The notes under the pieces: generated by a model | Told to the model about the DNA's origin: nothing | Database searches by the model: none | The model's input: the letters and a program-made list of their open reading frames with translations, nothing else | Shown: positions 29,191 to 37,287 of the stretch, piece by piece | Layout: each line of letters opens with the position of its first letter | How positions within the stretch are numbered: the stretch's first letter is position 1 | Assembly: GCA_903834475.1 (NCBI GenBank) | Contig: CAILJH010000284.1 | Span: forward strand, 1-64,000 | DNA length: 64,000 bases | From: an uncultured Prolixibacteraceae bacterium | GTDB taxonomy: Bacteria; Bacteroidota; Bacteroidia; Bacteroidales; Prolixibacteraceae | Direction of reading: 5' to 3' | Program-made: the position numbers and the translations under genes

Positions 29191-29396
29191 GTTGTCCGGT
29201 AGAATTAAATGTTTATCCGCTACGCGGAAAAGTGAAATTTATTTGCATTGATCTACAGTACTTTATCCGCTACGCGGAAAATTCTCCGTAGGAGATAAAG
29301 TATTGTAGTAAAATCAAGCCCGAATCGCAATTTACCTCGTAGAGGTTAAACCATACAAAGGTTTCCAACTGAAGGATAAATTTTAACCGGACACCA
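29191..29396. repeat. MITE-like region with TGTCCGGT inverted ends and internal hairpins
   Basis: Left end gttgtccggtagaattaaatg; right end gataaattttaaccggacacc; direct repeat tttatccgctacgcggaaaa twice; hairpin ctacagtactttatc (29253-29267) with gataaagtattgtag (29294-29308). Confidence 0.6.
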
Positions 29397-29595
29397 ATGA
29401 TTTATCGGCATGATTTTTCCTCCTGCGAAGAAACAATCCGCTTTTTCCTTTACAGAAAAATATTTTGTAATTTTCCTATTCGTTAATTTCCGTTTCCTGA
29501 AATTCGTTTCACACAATCTGGATTGTTTGGGATGATCTTTTACAACAAAGAATCTTAACCGAATTATTGAAAATATTACTAAATATTAGGTCCGG

Positions 29596-29638
29596 AGGTT
29601 AAAATAGGATGCAAAATGAATAAAATAACGGAAGTTTA
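29596..29638 (+). promoter_or_regulatory. copy 2 of an about 41-bp upstream direct repeat
   Basis: aggttaaaataggatgcaaaatgaataaaataacggaagttt; only about 3 differences from 27555-27597. Confidence 0.6.
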
Positions 29639-29719
29639 TGATACGATAAAATATAAACTTTGCAATATACCATGGTAGCTTGTATTTTGAAAACTAAATA
29701 TTTACTCAACCCGATAGCT

Positions 29720-32419
29720 ATGAAACGATACCATTCAAAAACTTTAATTCTACTGTTTTTATTTCTGAATTCTATTTTATTTATGCGGTGCACAAACACT
29801 GGAAATCTGGTAGAGTTTAAGGCCGATGCTTTGTCTTCGAACTGGAAAATGCAACCACAGGACAAATTAGGAAGTGTCGATGAAGCTTCGATTTCTCAAA
29901 AGGGTTTCGATACCAAAACCTGGTATGAGGCTGATGTTCCCGGAACTGTTCTTGGCAGTATGGCAATACACAAGGTCATTGAAGATCCGACCTTTGGCAT
30001 CAACATGAGAAATGTGGATACCCTGCAATTTCAACAACCCTGGTGGTACCGAACATCCTTTACTCTTGCCGGCGCTGATCTGAAAAAAAATGTTTCACTT
30101 CGGTTTAATGGAATAAATTACCGTGCCGATTTATGGGTCAACGGTAAAAAGGTTATCGGAAAAGACTCATTTGCCGGAGCATACCGTATGTTTACTTTTA
30201 ATATCAATCCGTTTATTCAGGAAGGTGAAAATACGATTGCCTTAAAATTATCACAATATGCTTACGGCGAATATTCGCTTGGATTTTGTGACTGGAACCC
30301 GATTCCGTCTGACCGGAGTATGGGTATTTTCAGGGAAGTTTTCCTCGAAATAAATGATGGTGTCAAAATCCGAAGTCCTTTTGTTTATTCGAAAGTGGAT
30401 ACGGTTTCCAAATCGGCAGCCGACCTTTTTATTCAGGCTGAACTGGTGAACAGCTCAGATAAACCGGTTGACGGTGTTTTGCGTGTTGATTTTGAAGTGG
30501 GTACGGTGGAGAAAAAGGTTACTGTCAAAGCCGGAGATACTTTATCTTATCGGTTTACTCCGGAAGAATTTCCGCAATTGAAGGTGAAAAATGTGAACCT
30601 TTGGTGGCCAAACGGAATGGGGAAAGCCAATCTTTATAACCTGAAAACTCAGTTTATTGCTGATAATAAAGTGATTGACCAGGTTGATAAGAAATACGGA
30701 ATCAGGGAAATGCGCAGTAATCTGAACGCACATAAAGACCGGACATTCGAAATCAACGGAAAGTTCATTCTGGTGAAAGGTGGCGGTTGGGCCGATGATA
30801 TTTTCCTTCGTGACACCCGCAAATCGGTTGAAGCGCAGATGCGGTATATTCGTCATATGAATCTGAATAGCATTCGTTGTGAAGGTTTCTGGGGGAAAGA
30901 TGATACCTTGTATGATTTGTGTGACGAATACGGTGTTCTGGTCATGGTTGGCTGGAACTGCATATGGGAATGGCAGGAATATCTCCACAAGAAATGTGAT
31001 ACAAAATATGGTGGCGCCGTAGGTGACGAAGATATCAAACTATTGTCGGAATCGTGGAAAGACCAGATGTTGTGGCTACGGAACCATCCGAGCATTTATT
31101 TGTGGATGCTGGGCAGCGACAAGCTTCCATGCCCCAAACTGGAAATGAAATATGTTGAACTTTTCAAAAAATACGATCCGTCACGGCCATATGCAACATC
31201 AGCCGGAGGTGCCGGTACTGACGACAATAAAATAGTTGCTGAGGTTGCGATTAAAAGTGAAATCAGCGGTCCTACCGGTATGAAAATGATGGGACCTTAT
31301 GCCTGGACGCCGCCCTATTACTGGTTTACCGATACAAAACTTGGAGGAGCCTGGGGTTTTAATACCGAAACCTGTCCGGGAGCTGCAATTCCGCCTTTGG
31401 CTACTTTAAAGAAAATGCTTCCCGAAGCCAGTTTGTGGCCTATTGATAAAAAATACTGGGAATATCATACCGGAAGAAACGCGTTTACCACGCTGGATCG
31501 CGATATCAATGCGATTAACAGCCGGTACGGAAAATCATCAAACGTGGAAGAATTTTCCTACAAAGCCCAGGTCAACAACTACGAAATCATGCGTCCCCAG
31601 TTTGAGGCTTTTGTCGCCCACAAACCCAAAAGTACTGGTTTGGTGCAGTGGCAGCTCAATTCGGCCTGGCCAAAAATGATCTGGCAGCTCTACGATACCT
31701 ACCTGCAGCCCAATGGTTCATTTTATGGTGTTAAAAAAGCCTGTACTCCGCTTCATGCGATATACAGGTATGGGTTCGATGACATTTATTTGGCCAATGA
31801 AGATTTGGCAGAAGCCAAAGGCCTTACCGTGAAAGTCAGGATTTTTGATATCCATTCCAAAGAAATTTTTGCTGATCAATGGACTGGCAGCATTCCGTCC
31901 AATATTTCAAAGTTTATTTACAAACTTCCGGAGTTGAAAAATCTGACTGCCGTATATTTCCTCGATTTGCGCATTTATAATCAGGAAAATAAGGAGGTGG
32001 ATAACAGCATTTACTGGCTGTCAACAAAGAAAGATGTGTTGGATTACGAGGCTTACAAAAAACTGGAGTGGCCATATTATACTGCGACCAAGCAGTTTGC
32101 CGATTTTACCGCTTTGGATCAGTTGCCTAAGGTGAAATTACAGTGCGAATACCAGTTCAGTAAAGATGAAAAGTTTGGAAAGATCAGCCTGAAAGTGAAG
32201 AATCCATCGGATGCGATTGCTTTCTTTACCTTTCTCGATGTGGTTGATCAGGCAACTGAAAAGCCGATTTTACCAATCTACTGGGACGATAATTACGTGA
32301 CACTTTTACCTGGTGAAGAGCGGACCTACAATGCCAGTTATTTTTTGTCTGATTCAGATGGAAGCAAGCCGGTGCTGAAAATCAATGCATGGAATGTGGA
32401 ACCAATCATCTTAAAATAA
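29720..32419 (+). CDS. GH2 family hydrolase, exo-beta-D-glucosaminidase-like lipoprotein
   Basis: Lipobox-like ILFMRC; GH2 layout; LWMLGSDKLPCP (S-D in place of N-E) and GFNTETCPGAAIPP fit the exo-beta-glucosaminidase (CsxA-like) subgroup. Start revised from 29660 to 29720. Confidence 0.85.
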   Translation: MKRYHSKTLILLFLFLNSILFMRCTNTGNLVEFKADALSSNWKMQPQDKLGSVDEASISQKGFDTKTWYEADVPGTVLGSMAIHKVIEDPTFGINMRNVDTLQFQQPWWYRTSFTLAGADLKKNVSLRFNGINYRADLWVNGKKVIGKDSFAGAYRMFTFNINPFIQEGENTIALKLSQYAYGEYSLGFCDWNPIPSDRSMGIFREVFLEINDGVKIRSPFVYSKVDTVSKSAADLFIQAELVNSSDKPVDGVLRVDFEVGTVEKKVTVKAGDTLSYRFTPEEFPQLKVKNVNLWWPNGMGKANLYNLKTQFIADNKVIDQVDKKYGIREMRSNLNAHKDRTFEINGKFILVKGGGWADDIFLRDTRKSVEAQMRYIRHMNLNSIRCEGFWGKDDTLYDLCDEYGVLVMVGWNCIWEWQEYLHKKCDTKYGGAVGDEDIKLLSESWKDQMLWLRNHPSIYLWMLGSDKLPCPKLEMKYVELFKKYDPSRPYATSAGGAGTDDNKIVAEVAIKSEISGPTGMKMMGPYAWTPPYYWFTDTKLGGAWGFNTETCPGAAIPPLATLKKMLPEASLWPIDKKYWEYHTGRNAFTTLDRDINAINSRYGKSSNVEEFSYKAQVNNYEIMRPQFEAFVAHKPKSTGLVQWQLNSAWPKMIWQLYDTYLQPNGSFYGVKKACTPLHAIYRYGFDDIYLANEDLAEAKGLTVKVRIFDIHSKEIFADQWTGSIPSNISKFIYKLPELKNLTAVYFLDLRIYNQENKEVDNSIYWLSTKKDVLDYEAYKKLEWPYYTATKQFADFTALDQLPKVKLQCEYQFSKDEKFGKISLKVKNPSDAIAFFTFLDVVDQATEKPILPIYWDDNYVTLLPGEERTYNASYFLSDSDGSKPVLKINAWNVEPIILK

Positions 32420-32442
32420 TCAAAAGCAAAGGAGTTATATAT

Positions 32443-33366
32443 ATGAGATATGCTGTAGGAATTGATTTGGGTGGAACTTTTGTAAAGTTTGCCCTGGTTT
32501 CCGAAAATGGTGATATTCTATTTGATGATAAACTCGCCATTGGTGGAAAGATTTCACGCGATGATATTCTGGAAACTGTGAGTAAAGCCATTCGTCTGGT
32601 AGTCGAAAAAGCCACAGAAATTGGAGTTTCAGTAATTGGAATTGGATTTGGATCCCCGGGAATTGTTGATGGAGGAATCGTTCATGGTGGTGCAGACAAT
32701 CTGGACCGTTGGGAAAATATTGACCTTTCGGGTATGTATTCAGCAGAATTTGGATTACCTGTTCTGGTGGATAATGATGCCAACGTGATGGGATTGGGTG
32801 AGGCTGTTTACGGTGCCGCTAAAGGCTGTACCGATGTAATTTTTTTAACGGTCGGAACCGGTATCGGTGGAGCCATCATTATGAATGGCCAATTGTATGG
32901 CGGCTATAAAAACCGTGGAACCGAAATGGGTCATGTGACCATCGATCACAAAGGTATAGACTGCAATTGCGGTGGAAGAGGTTGTCTCGAAGCCTACGCT
33001 TCAACCAATGCGCTGATTGGTCAGTATGCGCTGCGTTCAGGAAAGAATCCTGAAGACATTAACGGACATTACATTGTGGAGAAATTTCTGGAGGATGAAC
33101 CTGCTGCAGTGGACTGTATGCAGGAGCACACCGATTATCTCGGCCATGCCATCGCTGGTTTCATGAATACGTTTGCACCTCAGAAAGTGATTATTGGTGG
33201 CGGGATTTCCGAAGCTGGTCAGTTTTATATCGACATGATTAAAAAGTCGGCCTTCAGTTATGTGATGCCCGATTGTTCCAGATTTACAGATATTGTTGGG
33301 GCAACCCTTGGAAATAGTGCAGGTTGCCTGGGCGCCGCATCCTTGATTTTTAAAAACGTTATTTAA
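32443..33366 (+). CDS. ROK family sugar kinase/protein
   Basis: YAVGIDLGGTFVKFALV; VLVDNDANVMGLGEA; LTVGTGIGGAII; GHVTIDHKGIDCNCGGRGCLEAYAS. Start revised from 32389. Confidence 0.92.
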   Translation: MRYAVGIDLGGTFVKFALVSENGDILFDDKLAIGGKISRDDILETVSKAIRLVVEKATEIGVSVIGIGFGSPGIVDGGIVHGGADNLDRWENIDLSGMYSAEFGLPVLVDNDANVMGLGEAVYGAAKGCTDVIFLTVGTGIGGAIIMNGQLYGGYKNRGTEMGHVTIDHKGIDCNCGGRGCLEAYASTNALIGQYALRSGKNPEDINGHYIVEKFLEDEPAAVDCMQEHTDYLGHAIAGFMNTFAPQKVIIGGGISEAGQFYIDMIKKSAFSYVMPDCSRFTDIVGATLGNSAGCLGAASLIFKNVI

Positions 33367-33376
33367 CCGACATCTC

Positions 33377-34633
33377 ATGAAGAAAAATTATTTTCTGGTC
33401 GTTCTGATCATGTTCGTGTTTTTTGTGATTTCATTTTTGACCAATATTCTGGGTGCACTTAATCAAAAAGTATCCGACAGCTTCACTTTGACCGAGACCA
33501 TGGCGGGACTTCTGCCATTCGCTTTTTTTATTGCCTATGGAGTCATGTCGATTCCTTTCGGATTCTTGGTTGAAAAGTTCGGTGAGAAAAGGATAATGAT
33601 TCTGGCTTTCGTGTTTGCATTCACAGGATCATTGGTTTTTGCAATTTTCCCTGTATTTAATGTGTTTATTGTTTCGCTGTTTACCATAGGTGCCGGAATG
33701 GCTGCCTTGCAAGTGGTCATCAATCCGCTTTTGCGTGTTTCAGGAGGTGAAGACAATTACGCTTTCAACTCCGTAATGGGCCAGTTGGTTTTTGGATTGG
33801 CGTCTTTTATTAGTCCCCAGATGTATTCCTATTTTGTCGTCAATATCGACAAGGGAAATACAAGCAAACCATTGATTGGTCTGATGTCGGGTCTTGTTCC
33901 GGCAAACATGTCATGGATTTCAGTGTATTGGGTTTTTGCCGTATTGGCCATTTTGACTGGTGTAATCATTTTTCTCGTGAAATTTCCGGCAGTAGAGCTG
34001 CAGGAAGATGAAAAAGTCGGTTCAAAAGACAGTATCCTGGAGCTGATTAAAAACAAATATGTAATCCTATATTTCATTGGAATCTTTATGTACGTGGGCT
34101 CTGAACAGGGAATTTCTTACTGGATGTCGAAGTTTTTAAATATATACCATGGAGTCAATCCTGATCTGGCTGGTGCCGATGCGGTTTCATATTTCTGGGG
34201 ATTGATGACAGTCGGAGGAATTTTGGGACTGGTCCTGATGAAATTATATGACAGCAAGCAAGTTTTGAGATGGTTTACCGTAATGGCCATCATTTGCGTG
34301 GCTGCCGGATTGTTCGGCGGTGCTGAAATTGCTTTGTGGGCTTTACCGATATCCGGATTCTTTCTTTCCGTGATGTATCCAACAGTTGTTTCATTGGGTT
34401 TGAATTCAGTTTCCAAACATCATGGCTCATTTGCAGGTATTCTGATGACCGGTATTGCCGGAGGTGCCATAGTTCAGATCTTAATCGGAGCAATCAGCGA
34501 CATGATCTCTTTAAAGGTCGGCATGATGCTGATCTTTGTCACATTGGGCTATATTTTAAGTATCAGTTTCTGGGCCAAACCATTGGTGAACAACAAAACC
34601 GTCAGCCTGAAGAGTTTATTCAGCAAAAACTAA
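33377..34633 (+). CDS. MFS transporter (sugar/FHS-like)
   Basis: 12 hydrophobic segments; FFIAYGVMSIPFGFLVEKFGEKRIMI; MYVGSEQGISYWMSKFL; SGFFLSVMYPTVVSLGLNSVSKHHGSFAGILMTGIAGGAIV. Confidence 0.9.
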   Translation: MKKNYFLVVLIMFVFFVISFLTNILGALNQKVSDSFTLTETMAGLLPFAFFIAYGVMSIPFGFLVEKFGEKRIMILAFVFAFTGSLVFAIFPVFNVFIVSLFTIGAGMAALQVVINPLLRVSGGEDNYAFNSVMGQLVFGLASFISPQMYSYFVVNIDKGNTSKPLIGLMSGLVPANMSWISVYWVFAVLAILTGVIIFLVKFPAVELQEDEKVGSKDSILELIKNKYVILYFIGIFMYVGSEQGISYWMSKFLNIYHGVNPDLAGADAVSYFWGLMTVGGILGLVLMKLYDSKQVLRWFTVMAIICVAAGLFGGAEIALWALPISGFFLSVMYPTVVSLGLNSVSKHHGSFAGILMTGIAGGAIVQILIGAISDMISLKVGMMLIFVTLGYILSISFWAKPLVNNKTVSLKSLFSKN

Positions 34634-34690
34634 ATTCAATTTTGAAACAGATTTAATAACCTGAAAATAGATCAGTTAATACCATTTATT

Positions 34691-35968
34691 ATGACAAAAT
34701 TAGCAGTACTTGGAGGTTCACCTGTTCGTGACACCAAAGTGAATCCCTGGCCAAAATGGCCAGTATGGGACGAAAAAGAAGAAAAAGCCTTGCTCGAAGT
34801 TTTGAACAGCGGAGTATGGTCCTACAACGGCCCGAAAGAGACCGAGTTCAATAAAAACTTTGCCGAATTTTGCGGCGTCAAATATGTAGTTTCTGCAGCG
34901 AATGGAACTGTTACCTTGCAAATGGCCCTGGAAGCCTGCGGCATTGGAGTTGGCGATGAAGTTATCCTTCCCGGTTTGACCTGGCAGGCAACTGCAGCAA
35001 CGATTATTGATGTGAATGCAACACCTGTTCTGGTCGATGTGTGCGAAGACACCTGGTGTGTCGATCCAAAAGAGATTGAAAAGGCGATAACTCCACGCAC
35101 TAAAGCCATAATCCCAGTGCATTTATATGGCAATTTTGCCAATATGGATGAAATTCTCCGGATTGCCAAAAAGCACAACCTTTGGGTAATCGAAGATTGC
35201 GCCCACAAACATGGCGGCGAATGGAACGGTAAGAAAGCGGGAAGTATTGGTGATATCGGCAGCTTTAGCTATCAGTTATCCAAAATCCTGACTGCCGGCG
35301 AAGGTGGATCAGTGACTACAAATAACTTTGAATTGTATGAAAAACTGGATGCACTTCGCAATTGCGGACGCCGTCCCGAACCACCAACTGCCGCGTCTGC
35401 AAACAAAGGCGAGGGCCAATATTTTGATGCCGGAAATTTCTGTCAGTCAGGGAATTTCAGGATAACCGAATTTCAGGCCGCAATTCTGGTCGAAGGTCTC
35501 AAAAGATTACCGGAACAAAACCGCGTGAGAGACGAAAACGGAATCTACCTTAACTCGCTGATCAAATCAATCCCGGGAATTATCCCGATGAGAAGAGATG
35601 ACCGCGAAACGAAAGAGTCTTATTTCAACTTTTCATTCCGATATAACCAGGCTGAATTCAAGGGTTTACCGGTTGCCAAATTCCGGGCTGCACTTACTGC
35701 TGAAATCGGAATTGAAGTTGCAGCAAGTTATACTCCGCTGAATAAATGCTCTTTGTATATGCCGCACACAAAACCTGCACGCCATAAACTTTCAGAAGAA
35801 TACTGGGCAGCAATCAATCCGGAACGGTTTGAATTACCTGTTTGCGATAAGATTCACTACGAAAGTTCAGCCTGCATCCACCATAAAATTCTGATGGGAA
35901 CAAAAGCTGACATGGATTTGGTCGCAGCTGCAATCCGGAAGGTTTATGACAATGCAGAAAATCTTTAA
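34691..35968 (+). CDS. DegT/DnrJ/EryC1/StrS family PLP-dependent aminotransferase
   Basis: VVSAANGTVTLQMALEACGIGVGDEVILPGLTWQATAATIIDVNATPVLVDV; VHLYGNFANMDEI; WVIEDCAHKHGGEWNGKKAGSIGDIGSFSYQLSKILTAGEGG. Confidence 0.93.
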   Translation: MTKLAVLGGSPVRDTKVNPWPKWPVWDEKEEKALLEVLNSGVWSYNGPKETEFNKNFAEFCGVKYVVSAANGTVTLQMALEACGIGVGDEVILPGLTWQATAATIIDVNATPVLVDVCEDTWCVDPKEIEKAITPRTKAIIPVHLYGNFANMDEILRIAKKHNLWVIEDCAHKHGGEWNGKKAGSIGDIGSFSYQLSKILTAGEGGSVTTNNFELYEKLDALRNCGRRPEPPTAASANKGEGQYFDAGNFCQSGNFRITEFQAAILVEGLKRLPEQNRVRDENGIYLNSLIKSIPGIIPMRRDDRETKESYFNFSFRYNQAEFKGLPVAKFRAALTAEIGIEVAASYTPLNKCSLYMPHTKPARHKLSEEYWAAINPERFELPVCDKIHYESSACIHHKILMGTKADMDLVAAAIRKVYDNAENL

Positions 35969-36005
35969 TTCCTGATCAATCAATTTGTATCGATCATATT
36001 TTTAT

Positions 36006-36136
36006 GAGGCTGTCTCAAAATACAAAAATCTCTATGAAATCGTCACCCCGAATTTATTTCGGGGTCTGACATTCATTGGGTTGGGATCCTGAAACAAGTT
36101 CAGGATGACTCGGTCGGTGTATTTTGAGACGGCCTC
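36006..36136. mobile_element. 131-bp MITE-like element with 19-bp terminal inverted repeats
   Basis: gaggctgtctcaaaataca ... tgtattttgagacggcctc (18 of 19 pair); internal palindromes ccccgaatttatttcgggg and tcctgaaacaagttcagga. Confidence 0.8.
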
Positions 36137-36182
36137 TTCCTTTAATGACATACCCAAAATTAATATTCAAAGACATTCTATT

Positions 36183-37193
36183 ATGAAACAAATCAAAGTG
36201 GCAGTTATTGGCTGTGGCTACATTGCCAATTATCATGTTCGCGGACTTCAGACCATACCCAATGTTGAGATCGTTGCAGTGGTTGGTCTTCCTATTGAAG
36301 CTGCTCAGGCATTTGCCGATAAATATGGCATTAAGGAAGCAACTACTGATGTTTCAACGCTATATAACCGTAACGATATTGATGCAGTTGTCATCGGAAC
36401 TCCGAATAAGTTTCATGCCCCATTTGCCATTGAATTCCTGAATAACGGAAAAGATGTATTTCTGGAAAAACCAATGGCGATGAGCGCTGAAGAAGGTTTG
36501 ACAATCAAGAAAGCAGCTGACGCAAATAACAAGCTGGTCATGGTTGGCCACATGTGGCGCTTTGATACCGATGTCAATTACGTGAAAGATGTGGTTGATT
36601 CAGGACAAATGGGCGACATTGTTAAAACCAAAGGTTACGGAATCCATGAGAATTGGGGACCGGCAGGATGGTTCGCTCAAAAAGAACTGGCTGGTGGCGG
36701 TGCGCTCGCTGATATGGGTGTTCATGCGATTGATACCGTCCGATATATTTTGGGTGATCCAAAACCGACAAAAGTTTATGCCAAAATCGGAACTCATTAC
36801 GGAAACTATGATGTGGATGACTCCGGAATCATCATGATTTCCTGGGACAATGGCACCGAATCGATTATCGAAAGCGGCTGGTGGCAACCACACATGGACG
36901 GTCCCGAAGCAGCAACCGGTTTATATGGAACCAAAGGATATGCCAATGTATTTCCAACTTATCTGAAATACAAAGTAGGAGGGGTTCCCGGAAAATTCGA
37001 CGCCAAATTACCTGTTCGCACCGAACATTGCGAACAAGCAATGTACACGCGCCAAATGGAGCACTATATGGATTGTGTCCGTTCAAGGAAACAACCGGTT
37101 CCCGGATTTGCAGAAGGTCAGCTGATACTTGACATCGTTGATGCTGCTAACAAATCATCCGAAACCGGTGAAGTTGTGAATTTATTGCTATAA
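36183..37193 (+). CDS. Gfo/Idh/MocA family oxidoreductase
   Basis: IKVAVIGCGYIANYHVRGLQTIPNVEIVAVV; VVIGTPNKFHAPFAIEFLNNGKDVFLEKPMAMSAEEG; GALADMGVHAIDTVRYILG. Start revised from 36105, which lies inside the MITE-like element. Confidence 0.93.
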   Translation: MKQIKVAVIGCGYIANYHVRGLQTIPNVEIVAVVGLPIEAAQAFADKYGIKEATTDVSTLYNRNDIDAVVIGTPNKFHAPFAIEFLNNGKDVFLEKPMAMSAEEGLTIKKAADANNKLVMVGHMWRFDTDVNYVKDVVDSGQMGDIVKTKGYGIHENWGPAGWFAQKELAGGGALADMGVHAIDTVRYILGDPKPTKVYAKIGTHYGNYDVDDSGIIMISWDNGTESIIESGWWQPHMDGPEAATGLYGTKGYANVFPTYLKYKVGGVPGKFDAKLPVRTEHCEQAMYTRQMEHYMDCVRSRKQPVPGFAEGQLILDIVDAANKSSETGEVVNLLL

Positions 37194-37287
37194 AAGTAAT
37201 TCGGACTTAAAAGGCTGAAAATTCTTTATAAGCATATTAATGAGCTATTTATCTGCGCTTCAATTTAAACTGACTAACTAATAAATC

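Noticed and set aside
29191-29396. Possible CRISPR-like array because of tttatccgctacgcggaaaa repeats
   Set aside because: Only two copies, no regular spacers, no cas genes; better explained as a hairpin-rich MITE-like repeat.
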